This document shows positions 21,034-29,254 of a DNA stretch of 64,000 bases, piece by piece. The stretch comes from Streptomyces sp. NBC_00250 (GTDB taxonomy: Bacteria; Actinomycetota; Actinomycetes; Streptomycetales; Streptomycetaceae), in the NCBI RefSeq assembly GCF_036192275.1, contig NZ_CP108088.1:1178001-1242000 (forward strand). The letters are read 5' to 3'. The notes beneath the pieces are model-generated. The model was not told the DNA's origin, ran no database searches, and saw nothing but the letters and a program-made list of their open reading frames with translations. Position numbers and translations under genes: made by a program. Every line of letters begins with the position of its first letter. The stretch's first letter is position 1.

Positions 21034-22599
21034 TTGCGCATCATCTACGTGGACGTGGACACGCTCCGCGCCGACCACACCACCCCCTACGGCTATCACC
21101 GTCCGACCACTCCGAACCTCCAGAAGCTCGCCGACAAGTCGGTCGTCTTCGACCGCTACTACTGCTCCGACTCACCGTGCCTGCCCTCCCGGGCCGCGCT
21201 GACGAGCGGCCAGTTCGGCATCACCAACGGAGTGATCGGCCACTACGGCGCCGACGCACAGTTCCGCCTCGAAGCGGGACACGGCCCCGAGCCGCACCGG
21301 CCGCTCCTCGGCCAATGGCTCGGATGGGGCGACCACTACACCGCCTCGATCTCCGTCTTCGCCGAACGCCACCGCGCGTACTTCTTCCACGGCAACTTCC
21401 GCGAGTCGATCCGCGCCAGCGCCAACTGGGGCGACGAGGAGGCCCCCGACATCAACGGAGCGGCCGTCGACTGGCTGCGCCGGCACAAGGACGAGGAGAA
21501 CTGGTACCTCCACCTCACCTACTGGGAGCCGCACACCAACTACACCCAGCCCGCCGAGTGGACCGAGAAGATGGCAGCCTCCGGGCCCGTGCAGGCGTGG
21601 CCCGACGAGGAGACCATCGCCGCGCACGCCGAGATCTACGGGCCGCGCAGCGCCCTGGACCTCCACCACTCGCTGAAGAACCCCCGAGGCACCTCCCCGG
21701 TGCCCCACAACATGCCCGACGCGGTCGCCTCACGGGCCGACTTCGAGCACCTGGTCAACGGCTTCGACGGAGCCATCAGCTACTGGGACCACTACTTCGG
21801 GCAGCTCATGGACACCCTGGAGGAGCTGGGCATCGCCGGCGACACCGCCGTGATCGTCAGCGCCGACCACGGAGAGTCCTTCGGCGAGCTGGGCATGTAC
21901 GCCGAGCACGGCATGGCCAGCGAACCCGTCCACCGGCTCCCCCTCGTCGTCTACTGGCCCGGCCTCACGGACGAACTTCCCGACGAGGCCCGCCACAACG
22001 ACGCGCTCCTCTACAACATCGACCTGGCCCCGACCCTCGCCGAACTCATCGGCCTGGACAAGCCCGCCGGATGGCAGGGCACCTCCTTCGCCCCCGCCCT
22101 GCGCGGCGAACGGATCGACTCCCGCGAGTACCTGGTCCTCGGCCACGGCGCCATGACGTACCAGCGGGCCGTCCGGACCCGCGACCACCTCTACATCCGC
22201 ACCTACCACCCAGGCACCTTCCGCACCGAGTGGGAACAGCTCTTCCACCTCACCGAGGACCCCTACCTCACCCACAACCTCATCGACGAGGAGCAGGAAC
22301 TCGCCACTCTGATGCGTTCCCATCTCGCCGAATGGTGGAACGAGTACGCCGGCCGGCCCGGCTGCCTGCCCGACCCCATGCAGGCCAACCTCCAGACCGG
22401 ACCCATCTACTACAGCCAGCCCGGTCCCTACGCCCAGCACCTCAGGGACACCGGCCGCGCCCACCTGGCCGACCACCTGGAGCAGCGACTCGCCACCCTC
22501 TCCGTACCGGTCCCCTGGCACGCCCCCCACGAGCCCCGCTCACCGGAGATCCTCCAGGGGTGGCTAGCCCACTTCGGACGGCGAGCAGCCGCGACCTGA
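21034..22599 (+). CDS. second type I sulfatase, cytoplasmic
   Basis: The product (521 residues from the TTG start) begins RIIYVDVDTLRADHTTPYG, with metal Asp residues, and has SPCLPSRAALTSGQFG, where Cys49 in C-x-P-x-R is the formylglycine precursor. SADHGESFGELGMY (about residue 276) supplies the distal metal ligands. The TTG start is chosen because AGGAG lies six bases upstream and homology begins there; longer in-frame starts run through the FGE gene. It shares only the fold with the sulfatase at 16739, so the two probably act on different sulfate esters of one substrate. Confidence 0.9.
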   Translation: MRIIYVDVDTLRADHTTPYGYHRPTTPNLQKLADKSVVFDRYYCSDSPCLPSRAALTSGQFGITNGVIGHYGADAQFRLEAGHGPEPHRPLLGQWLGWGDHYTASISVFAERHRAYFFHGNFRESIRASANWGDEEAPDINGAAVDWLRRHKDEENWYLHLTYWEPHTNYTQPAEWTEKMAASGPVQAWPDEETIAAHAEIYGPRSALDLHHSLKNPRGTSPVPHNMPDAVASRADFEHLVNGFDGAISYWDHYFGQLMDTLEELGIAGDTAVIVSADHGESFGELGMYAEHGMASEPVHRLPLVVYWPGLTDELPDEARHNDALLYNIDLAPTLAELIGLDKPAGWQGTSFAPALRGERIDSREYLVLGHGAMTYQRAVRTRDHLYIRTYHPGTFRTEWEQLFHLTEDPYLTHNLIDEEQELATLMRSHLAEWWNEYAGRPGCLPDPMQANLQTGPIYYSQPGPYAQHLRDTGRAHLADHLEQRLATLSVPVPWHAPHEPRSPEILQGWLAHFGRRAAAT

Positions 22600-22666
22600 G
22601 GCGCGGGCCCCGGCCCCCTTCCTCGCCCGCGTCCCGCTCATCACGTCCCGACCTCTGGAAGCCCTC

Positions 22667-23045
22667 ATGAACGCACCTCCGGCATCCCCGGCGCGGCCCT
22701 CTCGCCGGCAGAACAGGCGGCGCTCACCTCGGGCGGCAGTCGCTGAACCACCACGCCCGTACGAGACGTGGTCCGAGCGCTGACCTCTCGGACGGCCCCC
22801 ACGGGATCCAGCGTCCGGGAGGCGATGCCATCGAGGCTGTCGTCTCGCGCCACAGCCTCCCGGCCACCTGCTTCCCGCCCGCCGTCACCCTCGGCTCCTC
22901 CTTGGACCCGGAACTCGCGCACCGCGTCGGCGCGGCCGTGGCACGCGAGGCTTCGGCCCTCGGTGTCTCCGTGGTGCTCGGCCCAGGCATCAACATCAAG
23001 CGCAGTCCACTGTGCGGACGGAACTTCGAGCACTTCTCCACGCAG
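22667..23045 (+). pseudogene. GH3 beta-glucosidase, N-terminal remnant
   Basis: A GH3 N-terminus is readable: LSPAEQAALTSGG, then after damage LSDGPHGIQRPGGDAIEAVV. Next come SLPATCFPPAVTLGSSLDPE and ALGVSVVLGPGINIKRSPLCGRNFEHFS. These are the opening strands of the GH3 TIM-like domain up to the GxxNIxRxPxxGRNFE motif. The frame is broken by an early stop and the remaining 600 or more residues are missing. The match ends abruptly at about 23040, where a minus-strand fragment begins. It was probably the last enzyme of the glycan operon before a deletion. Confidence 0.75.
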
Positions 23046-23147
23046 GATCTCCGCCACCCTCAGCGCGGTCCACCAGTCCTCGTACCGGATACCCGCCTTG
23101 TCTGCCGGCCCACCGACAACCCCACGTGCATCAATTCCCCAGGACAC
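23032..23147 (-). pseudogene. N-terminal stub of a dsDNA-nuclease/NTPase-type gene
   Basis: From a GTG at 23147 the minus strand reads VSWGIDARGVVGGPADKAGIRYEDWWTALRVAEILRGE in pieces; the conserved core is GGPADKAGIRYEDWW. This opening (KAG-x-RYE-x-WW) resembles the start of Streptomyces proteins with an N-terminal dsDNA nuclease-like domain often fused to NTPases. The match is lost at about 23035, exactly at the end of the GH3 remnant. It is a stub left by a deletion or recombination. The family call rests on a short segment. Confidence 0.4.
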
Positions 23148-23479
23148 GACAGCAGACTCCTCACCCGCAGGAGCCAGCAACCAAATGAGCCTATTCGCTC
23201 CGCTGTCGTCCGTAATCCGGCATGCGGAAGTGCACCACGATGCTCATCGGCGAGAACACGGCACACAGCTCGGCAAGCCGCGACGACGTCACCTCGCTGG
23301 CACGGAGACGGCCGTGGCGCTGGCGCCGGCGTCACCGCCGACGAGCCGTAGAAGCACGCCGCATCGGCTGCGCCGCTGGTAGGGGCTGCGAAACCACCCC
23401 TCCCAGTGGCACACCGAAAGCAGGAGACATGGTCGAGCGAACCTTCTTCTGGGATCGCCCACGAGGAGAAAGGCGCAGG
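23148..23479. other. gap with a possible gene tail on the minus strand
   Basis: On the minus strand a frame ends SRLAELCAVFSPMSIVVHF and MPDYGRQRSE before a stop at about 23209, just ahead of the nuclease-like stub. It reads like the C-terminus of a real protein, cut off upstream by a stop at about 23340, and may be the tail of a gene once in operon with that stub. I could not assign it. No other feature is evident. Confidence 0.3.
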
Positions 23480-24445
23480 TCAGCGCACCCGCCCCCGGGC
23501 CTTCAGGTGGGCCGCCGGGACCTCCGGTGCGTCCAGCCGGTCTCCGTCGTAGCCCTTCACCTCGCCGAAGCGGTCGCTCGTCATCCACTCCTCGCGGGCC
23601 TTGCGGATCTCCTCGTCCGTGCGGCCCACGAAGTTCCACCACATGACGATCTCCTCCTCGAAGGGCTCGCCGCCGAGGAGCATCAGGCCGGCGTCGGAGA
23701 CCGCGCGGAGGGGCAGCTCGGTGCGGCCGCAGCCCAGGTAGAGCATGGAGCCGGGGAGGACCGGGACGCCGTCGACATGGGCCTCGCCGGACATGGCCAG
23801 GACGGCGTACTCGAAGTCGGGGTCCAGGGGGAGGTTCGTCTCGGTGCCGGCCGTGAGCGCGAGATCGGCGCCGACGATCGGGGTGTACGTCGTGCCGGGC
23901 GAGATCGCGCCGTCGAGCTCGCCGAGGATGACCGTGGCCGTGAGGCCCGCGGTGGTGATCCGGGGCAGGTCGGCATGGTGCTGGAAGTGCGGCTCCACAT
24001 GGCGGTGGGTGTCGGGGAGGGCCACCCAGAGCTGGGCGCCGTGGAGGAAGCGGGCGTGCGAGGTGGGGCTCTCCTCCGAGTGGGAGATGCCCCGGCCCGA
24101 GGTCATCAGGCCCAGTTCGCGCGGCCGGACGGTCTGAAGGCCGCCGGTGGAGTCCCGGTGCAGGACCTCTCCGTCGTGGAGCCAGCTGACGGTCTGGAGT
24201 CCCATGTGCGGGTGCGGCGGAACCTGCATGCCCGGTTCGTCGGCGATGTCGTCAGGCCCGTAGTGATCCACGAAGGCCCAGGCTCCGACCATCCGGCGGC
24301 CCAGGTTGGGGAGCAGTCGGCGGACCTCGGTCGACTCTCCGAGCTGAACGTGGCGGGGGCTGAGGAGTTCCCGTACCGGCTCGGCGACGACGAATCCGCG
24401 ACCGCCGCACACGGTCAGCGCGGCCTGGCGATCAAGATTGCTCAT
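23480..24445 (-). CDS. pirin family protein
   Basis: The 321-residue bicupin has the pirin signatures PHPHMGLQTVSWLHDGEVLHRDS and MTSGRGISHSEESP, which provide the three His and one Glu binding a metal. It also has the C-terminal EEIVMWWNFVGRTDEEI. Bacterial pirins include quercetinases and regulators of pyruvate metabolism; the role here is open. The ATG at 24445 gives the family-typical start. It diverges from the TPR gene, whose promoter carries a SigR-type signal. Confidence 0.88.
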   Translation of the reverse strand: MSNLDRQAALTVCGGRGFVVAEPVRELLSPRHVQLGESTEVRRLLPNLGRRMVGAWAFVDHYGPDDIADEPGMQVPPHPHMGLQTVSWLHDGEVLHRDSTGGLQTVRPRELGLMTSGRGISHSEESPTSHARFLHGAQLWVALPDTHRHVEPHFQHHADLPRITTAGLTATVILGELDGAISPGTTYTPIVGADLALTAGTETNLPLDPDFEYAVLAMSGEAHVDGVPVLPGSMLYLGCGRTELPLRAVSDAGLMLLGGEPFEEEIVMWWNFVGRTDEEIRKAREEWMTSDRFGEVKGYDGDRLDAPEVPAAHLKARGRVR

Positions 24446-24482
24446 GCTCAACCTGTTCCTGTCCGGAGAGAGTGACCATAGT

Positions 24483-24509
24483 GGAATGTTCAACCATCTC
24501 GGTTTGTTG
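24483..24509 (+). promoter_or_regulatory. SigR-type promoter of the TPR gene
   Basis: GGAAT at 24483-24487 is followed by exactly 18 bases and GTTG at 24506-24509, the GGAAT-N18-GTT consensus of the Streptomyces thiol-stress sigma factor SigR. It lies 57 bases upstream of the GTG start at 24566. Confidence 0.6.
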
Positions 24510-24565
24510 ACCTGGTCGACCACCCCACAGGGTGGCAGATCCGGGCCTCTGGAAAGGGCGAGCAA

Positions 24566-24913
24566 GTGAGCGACACGTACTACGAGTTCGGAACCGCCGG
24601 CGAACGCTGGGACCGGGCCCGGTTCTTCTTCGACGCGAAGGAGTACGGAACCGCCGTGCGCGTCCTGCGCGGCCTGGTCGCCGAGCACCCGGAGCAGACG
24701 GCCCAGCGACTCCTCCTCGCGCGGGCCTACTACCACTCCGCCCAGCTCTCCCGCGCCGAGGCGGAGCTGCGGGAGATCCTGGAGCGCGACCCGGTCGAGC
24801 ACTACGCCCGACTGATGCTGGGTCGCACCCTGGAGCGCCTGGGACGCACGGACGAGGCCGCGCCGCACCTGCGGATGGCCGCCGCGATGGCCGGCGAGAC
24901 TCCCCCGGCCTGA
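24566..24913 (+). CDS. small tetratricopeptide-repeat protein
   Basis: The 115-residue protein has about two and a half TPR units: AVRVLRGLVAEHPEQTAQ, then RLLLARAYYHSAQLSRAEAE, then ARLMLGRTLERLGRTDEAAPHL. It begins SDTYYEFGTAGERWDRARFFFDAKEYGTA after a GTG. TPR domains mediate protein contacts; the partner is unknown. The SigR-type promoter upstream links it to disulfide stress. A possible link to the divergent pirin is only positional. Confidence 0.8.
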   Translation: MSDTYYEFGTAGERWDRARFFFDAKEYGTAVRVLRGLVAEHPEQTAQRLLLARAYYHSAQLSRAEAELREILERDPVEHYARLMLGRTLERLGRTDEAAPHLRMAAAMAGETPPA

Positions 24914-24953
24914 CGCGGCCGGTCCGACGCGGCCGGTCCGACGCAAACGGTCC
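24912..24953 (+). repeat. three tandem 14-bp units
   Basis: GACGCGGCCGGTCC occurs twice back to back (24912-24925, 24926-24939), followed by a variant GACGCAAACGGTCC (24940-24953). They start in the stop codon of the TPR gene. Beyond them, looser repeats of a GCGTGACRCCGCCGCC-like unit run to about 25050. The stretch is non-coding and may be slippage-prone sequence. Confidence 0.6.
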
Positions 24954-25070
24954 GACGTCGGGCGTGACACCGCCGCCTTTGCGCGTGGTGTGACAGCGTC
25001 GCCTTGGCTCGGCGCGTGACGCCGCCGCTCCGACGCGGGCATCCGCCATGCGCCTCCTGACGCCGCCCTG

Positions 25071-25089
25071 ATACCCCCGTCCGGTATAT
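25071..25089 (+). promoter_or_regulatory. CsoR-like copper operator
   Basis: ATACCCCCGTCCGGTATAT contains ATACC and GGTAT arms spaced as in the 17-bp operators of the copper-sensing repressor CsoR of Streptomyces (ATACCCC-N3-GGGGTAT type), with some mismatch in the inner arm. It lies 24 bp upstream of the DUF6153 gene, overlapping a possible -10 (TATATT). It predicts copper induction of the genes 25113-27399. Confidence 0.5.
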
Positions 25090-25112
25090 TCGGCGGCCAG
25101 GAGGTCCTGGCC

Positions 25113-25604
25113 GTGCGTACACACCGAGCAGAACGCCGTCGACGAGCAGAAGGTGCCCTGGCGCACCTTCTGCTCGTCGTCGTGCTCGCGCTCGGGGTGT
25201 TCCTGATGCATGCCGTCGGCCACCCGGAGGGGTCCGGCGGCGGCATGGAGACCACTTCCGCGTCCGCCCACCACTCCGGCGGCGGCATGGAGACCACTTC
25301 CGCGTCCGCCCACCACTCCGGCGGCGGCATGGAGACCACTTCGTCCGCCCACCACTCCGGCGCCGCCTCCCACGACGGCGACGACTCCGACGCCCGGCAC
25401 GAACCGGGCACGGGGATGGACATGACCACGCTGTGCGTGGCCGTCCTCACCGGCTGGCTGCTCATGGGGCTCGTCCGGGCCGCGCTCGGACGACGCCCCG
25501 ACTGGATGGCGCTCCTTCTCGCGCGGCTCACCCCCGCGCTGGGGCCGCACGCGCCCCCGCCCCGACCTCCCGACCTCGCCCGGCTGTCCGTCCTGCGGAT
25601 CTAG
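25113..25604 (+). CDS. DUF6153-type His/Met-rich membrane protein
   Basis: The 163-residue protein has a transmembrane segment at about residues 15-35 (HLLLVVVLALGVFLMHAVG). Then come three tandem copies of SGGGMETTSASAHH, a His/Met-rich linker, and a second hydrophobic segment (MTTLCVAVLTGWLLMGLV). The GTG at 25113 follows an AGGAGG at 8-base spacing. Short membrane proteins of this layout are annotated DUF6153 and often stand next to DUF305 proteins. The extracytoplasmic His/Met repeats would suit Cu(I)/Cu(II) binding; this is inference supported by the CsoR-like site. Confidence 0.75.
   Translation: MRTHRAERRRRAEGALAHLLLVVVLALGVFLMHAVGHPEGSGGGMETTSASAHHSGGGMETTSASAHHSGGGMETTSSAHHSGAASHDGDDSDARHEPGTGMDMTTLCVAVLTGWLLMGLVRAALGRRPDWMALLLARLTPALGPHAPPPRPPDLARLSVLRI
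25233..25355 (+). repeat. three 42-bp in-frame tandem repeats
   Basis: Two exact 42-bp units (25233-25274, 25275-25316) and a third shortened by one codon (25317-25355) encode SGGGMETTSASAHH, SGGGMETTSASAHH and SGGGMETTSSAHH. The near-perfect DNA identity points to recent expansion. It is a coding repeat, not a CRISPR array. Confidence 0.9.
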
Positions 25605-25696
25605 GCCATACCGCCACCGCGGGCGCCTCGCGCTGCCCGTGAACGCCTTCGGCCTGCCCATTTCCGTCTGTACGACCAGCACACGAGGTATCACCC

Positions 25697-26374
25697 ATGC
25701 GTTCCTTCACCCACCGCAGCGCCCGGAAGTTCGCCCTCATCGGCGCCGCCACCGCGACCGGGCTCCTGCTCACCGCCTGCGGCACGGACGACGGCAAGAG
25801 CGGAATGGACCACGGCGCGTCCTCTTCCGCGTCCCCGTCGGCAGCGGCTTCCACCCCTGGTTCCGCCTCCGCCTCGGCCGCTGCCACCGCGGCCGCCGCC
25901 CCCGGCGCCTTCAACGACGCGGACGTCATGTTCGCGCAGATGATGATCCCCCACCACGAGCAGGCCCTGGAGATGGCGGGGCTCGCCGAGGGCCGGGCCG
26001 AGGACCCCGAGGTCAAGAAGCTGGTCACCGCCATCGAGCAGGCCCAGGACCCGGAGATCCGGAAGATGAAGGCCTGGCTCAAGGGCTGGGGCAAGCCCGA
26101 GTCCGCCGGACACGGCTCCGGCGGCGCGGGCGGTCACGGCATGGCCGGAATGATGTCCGAGCAGGACATGAAGGATCTGGCCGCCGTCAAGGGCAAGGCC
26201 TTCGACCGCAAGTTCGCCGAGCTGATGATCGCCCACCACGACGGCGCCGTCGACATGGCCGAGGACGAGCAGAAGAACGGCCGGAACGCCACGGCCAAGG
26301 CGCTCGCCGACGACGTCGTACGGACCCAGTCCGCCGAGGTCGCCACCCTGAAGAAGGTCCTCGCCCGCCTCTGA
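25697..26374 (+). CDS. DUF305 lipoprotein (CopM-like, putative copper-binding)
   Basis: The 225-residue product has a lipobox LLLTACG with Cys28, a low-complexity Ser/Ala linker, and two DUF305 half-domains: DVMFAQMMIPHHEQALEMA and KFAELMIAHHDGAVDMAED. The paired HH and Met residues are the family's putative metal ligands; cyanobacterial CopM binds copper. It would sit on the outer face of the membrane. Between DUF6153 and F510_1955 genes and behind a CsoR-like operator, it is probably a periplasm-side copper protein. Confidence 0.88.
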   Translation: MRSFTHRSARKFALIGAATATGLLLTACGTDDGKSGMDHGASSSASPSAAASTPGSASASAAATAAAAPGAFNDADVMFAQMMIPHHEQALEMAGLAEGRAEDPEVKKLVTAIEQAQDPEIRKMKAWLKGWGKPESAGHGSGGAGGHGMAGMMSEQDMKDLAAVKGKAFDRKFAELMIAHHDGAVDMAEDEQKNGRNATAKALADDVVRTQSAEVATLKKVLARL

Positions 26375-26415
26375 CCGGGCCCGGCTCCACCCGTTCCGTA
26401 CCCGCGCGTGACGCA

Positions 26416-26446
26416 GGCGGCCCGTCCCTCCCCGGGGCGGGCCGCC
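26416..26446 (+). terminator. hairpin after the DUF305 gene
   Basis: GGCGGCCCGTCCC (26416-26428) pairs with GGGGCGGGCCGCC (26434-26446) over 13 bp with one G-T wobble and a 5-base loop. No T-run follows, as usual in high-GC genomes. It could attenuate readthrough into the next lipoprotein gene. Confidence 0.55.
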
Positions 26447-26481
26447 CCCGCCGCATCCCCTGATCCTCAGGCGAAAGAACG

Positions 26482-27399
26482 ATGAAGAAGCCCTTCTCCG
26501 GCCTCTCGGCCCTCACTCTCCCCCTTTCCCTCCGCCGCACCCCCACCCTCACCGCCGCTGCCACCGCCGTCACCATGGCCCTGGCCCTCACCGCGTGTTC
26601 GTCGTCCGGGGCCGCGGCCCCGGAGGGCGGGTCCGGTGCGGCCCTCAGTCACATCCACGGCCTCGGCGTCCGCGGCGACACCCTCTACGTCGCCACCCAC
26701 CAAGGGCTCCACACCCCGGACGCCGACGGCCGACCGACCCCGGTCGGCGACCGCCGCGACGACTTCATGGGTTTCACCGTCACCGCCGAGGGTGCCTTCC
26801 TCGCAAGCGGCCACCCCGCCCCCGGCGGCGACGGGCCCGCCGACCTCGGTCTCATCGCGTCGACGGACTCCGGACGCACCTGGCGGGAGAAGTCACTCGC
26901 CGGGAAGGTCGACTTCCACGCCCTGGACACCGCCCCCGACTCCACCGTCTACGGGTACGACAGCGCCAACGGCCTGTTGCGGGTCAGCGCGGACGGTGTC
27001 ACCTGGGACGACCGTGCCACGCTGCGCGCCCTCGACATCGCCGTCTCCCCCACCGCCCCGAGCACCGTCCTCGCGACCACCGAGACCGGCGTGGCGCGCA
27101 GCACGGACGGCGGCAGGAGCTTCGCCCCGGGTGCGGGCCGGGTCCTCGCGCACGTCTCCTGGGGTGCCCCCGACGCCCTCTTCGGCATCGATCCGAACGG
27201 CGTCCTCTTCCGCGGTACGGGCGGCGGCACCGGATGGACGCGCGTCTCCACCGTCCCGGGCGGAGGCCCGCAGGCGCTCACGGTCGTGGACGCCCGCCGT
27301 CTGCTCGTCGCGACTCAGGACGGCGTGTACGAGTCCCGGGACGCGGGCCTCACCTTCGAGCGGCGGATGGCGGTGAAGTCCGGGAACGACGGCCACTGA
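26482..27399 (+). CDS. F510_1955-family lipoprotein, sialidase-like beta-propeller
   Basis: The 305-residue lipoprotein (lipobox LALTACS, Cys39) contains repeated BNR/Asp-box strings of the S-x-D-x-G-x-T-W type (STDSGRTWRE, STDGGRSFAP) and SRDAGLTFE. It starts its mature part with LSHIHGLGV. This is the F510_1955 glycosylhydrolase-like family, a surface beta-propeller without proven enzymatic activity. It commonly follows DUF305 genes, which supports one copper-linked set here. Confidence 0.8.
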   Translation: MKKPFSGLSALTLPLSLRRTPTLTAAATAVTMALALTACSSSGAAAPEGGSGAALSHIHGLGVRGDTLYVATHQGLHTPDADGRPTPVGDRRDDFMGFTVTAEGAFLASGHPAPGGDGPADLGLIASTDSGRTWREKSLAGKVDFHALDTAPDSTVYGYDSANGLLRVSADGVTWDDRATLRALDIAVSPTAPSTVLATTETGVARSTDGGRSFAPGAGRVLAHVSWGAPDALFGIDPNGVLFRGTGGGTGWTRVSTVPGGGPQALTVVDARRLLVATQDGVYESRDAGLTFERRMAVKSGNDGH

Positions 27400-27412
27400 C
27401 CGACGGCGGCCT

Positions 27413-27430
27413 CGGCGTCCCACGACGCCG
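27413..27430. terminator. hairpin between convergent genes
   Basis: CGGCGTC (27413-27419) pairs with GACGCCG (27424-27430) around a CCAC loop, nested inside a longer imperfect GGCGGCCT/AGGCCGCC pairing. It lies between the plus-strand lipoprotein and the minus-strand amidohydrolase and could serve either. Confidence 0.4.
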
Positions 27431-27511
27431 GCATCCCCACAGCGAAGGCCGCCGGGTCACCCGGACCCGGCAGCCGTTCACCCCCACCGGTGCTCCGCGC
27501 CGCCGCTCCCC

Positions 27512-29185
27512 TCAGTGCTCCACGACCACTTCCCCGCCCACCACCACCGCCTCCGCCACCGTGCCCGGGATCTCCTCCGGGGCGATGCGCAGGATGTCGC
27601 GGGAGAGGACGACGAAGTCGGCCAGCTTGCCGACCGTCAGCGAACCCCGCTCGTGTTCCAGGAAGTTGGCGTACGCCGAGCCCATCGTGTAGCCCTCGAC
27701 GGCGGCGACGACGTCGATCGTCTCGCCCGCCGTCCAGGCCTCCCCGCCACCGGGCGGGCGACGGGTCACAGCGGCGTGGATGCCGACCATGGGGTCCATC
27801 TCGGCCACGTTCCAGTCGCTGGAGAGGGCGAGGACCGCGCCGGCCTCGCTCAGGCTGCGCAGCGGCCAGGCCTTGTGCCAGCGGTCGGGGCCGACGTTCT
27901 CGGCCCAGTCCTGACCCGGTCCCGCGATGTCCGGGGCAGCGTGCCGGGGCTGCATGCAGGCGACGACGCCGAGCGCGGCGAAGCGCGGGGTGTCGGCCGG
28001 GTCGAGGCACTCCACGTGGACGATCTGGTGGCGGGCGTCGCGCGGCCCGTTGGCGGCCCGCGCCCGCTCGACGGCGTCGAGGACGGTACGGATGCCCCGG
28101 TCGCCGGTGGCGTGGACGAAGCACTGGAAGCCGCGAGCGTCGAGCCGGGTGAGCAGGTCGGCGAACTCCTCGGGCGGGTAGAAGGTGTCGCCGCGGTGGT
28201 GGGAGCAGCCGGCGTACGGTTCCAGGAGGGCGGCCGTACGGGGTTCCACGACGTCGTCGATGTACAGCTTGAGCGGGCCGACCCGCAGCCGGTCGTCCGC
28301 GAACTCCTCGGCCACGGCCTGGAATTCGTCCAGGTCGGTGTCGGTCGTGCCGCGCGGGTGGAACAGTGCGGCGACGATCCGGGAGCGCAGGCGGCCCTCG
28401 GCGCGGGCGCGCTGGAAGAGGGCGAGGTCGTCGAGCGAGTTCTGGGGTTCGACGACGGTGGTGATGCCGAAGGCGATGGCGTCGTCGAGGCTCTTGGCGA
28501 GGCGGCCGTACTGCCGGTCCGGCGAGGCCCACGGGACGCCGAGTTCGCGAAGGGCGCGGTGACCGTCGCGGGAGAGCCCCTTGACCGCGAAGTCCTTGAC
28601 GAAACCGGTGGGTTCGCCGGTCGTCGGGTCCGTGACGGCCCGCCCGAAGGGGAGGTCGGTGTGGTCGCGGTCGACGCCGAGCCGTCGGAGGGCGGCGGTG
28701 TTGAGCCAGGCGGTGTGGACGTCGTAGCTGAGCACGAGGGCGGGGGTGTCGCCGGTGGCCGGGTCGAGGTCGGCGGCGGTGGGCATGCGACCGTCGGGGA
28801 CGGCGGAGTAGTCGAAGGCCTCGGCCTCGATCCACTCGGCGTCCGGGTGTGCGGTGTGCCAGGCGCGGATGCGGTCGTGGATCGCGTCGAGGGTGCGGGC
28901 GCCGGCGAGTTGGACGCAGGCGTCGTCGGAGCCGAGGCGGACGTGGTTGTGGGCGTCGACGAAGCCGGGCAGGACGAGCCGTCCGCCGCCGTCGAGGACC
29001 CGGGTGCCGGGCCCGGCCCAGGCGCCGGCCTCGGCGTCGGAGCCGATCCAGACGATCCGGCCGTCACGTACCGCGAGGGCCTCGGCCTCGGGGAGCGCGG
29101 GGTCGACGGTGTGGATCCGGGCGCCGGTGAGGAGGAGGTCGGCGGGGACGGGGGTGTGCGCGGTGGCGGGGGTGGTGCTGTTCAT
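27512..29185 (-). CDS. YtcJ-like amidohydrolase
   Basis: The 557-residue protein has the amidohydrolase metal motif LPGFVDAHNHVRLG and, downstream, FVHATGDRGIRTVLDAV, HVECLDP and LSSDWNVAEMDP, which supply the remaining His/Asp ligands. It ends with GKLADFVVLSRDIL. This is the Amidohydro_3 (YtcJ/LAF3) group that hydrolyses N-acyl or cyclic amide substrates. The next gene upstream is an NCS1 permease on the same strand (70 bp gap), suggesting uptake and hydrolysis of a nucleobase- or hydantoin-like compound. Confidence 0.88.
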   Translation of the reverse strand: MNSTTPATAHTPVPADLLLTGARIHTVDPALPEAEALAVRDGRIVWIGSDAEAGAWAGPGTRVLDGGGRLVLPGFVDAHNHVRLGSDDACVQLAGARTLDAIHDRIRAWHTAHPDAEWIEAEAFDYSAVPDGRMPTAADLDPATGDTPALVLSYDVHTAWLNTAALRRLGVDRDHTDLPFGRAVTDPTTGEPTGFVKDFAVKGLSRDGHRALRELGVPWASPDRQYGRLAKSLDDAIAFGITTVVEPQNSLDDLALFQRARAEGRLRSRIVAALFHPRGTTDTDLDEFQAVAEEFADDRLRVGPLKLYIDDVVEPRTAALLEPYAGCSHHRGDTFYPPEEFADLLTRLDARGFQCFVHATGDRGIRTVLDAVERARAANGPRDARHQIVHVECLDPADTPRFAALGVVACMQPRHAAPDIAGPGQDWAENVGPDRWHKAWPLRSLSEAGAVLALSSDWNVAEMDPMVGIHAAVTRRPPGGGEAWTAGETIDVVAAVEGYTMGSAYANFLEHERGSLTVGKLADFVVLSRDILRIAPEEIPGTVAEAVVVGGEVVVEH

Positions 29186-29254
29186 GCCGGGTGACTCCGT
29201 GACGTGCGTACGAGGGGTGGTGAAGGGGGTGCCGGGGTGGTGTGAGGGGCGACC

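Noticed and set aside
24912..25050. Short repeats considered as a CRISPR array or protein-binding array
   Set aside because: The 14-bp units have no spacers and quickly degenerate; slippage is a simpler explanation.
25233..25355. Tandem repeats considered as a CRISPR array
   Set aside because: Units are contiguous without spacers, a multiple of three, and in frame within a protein.
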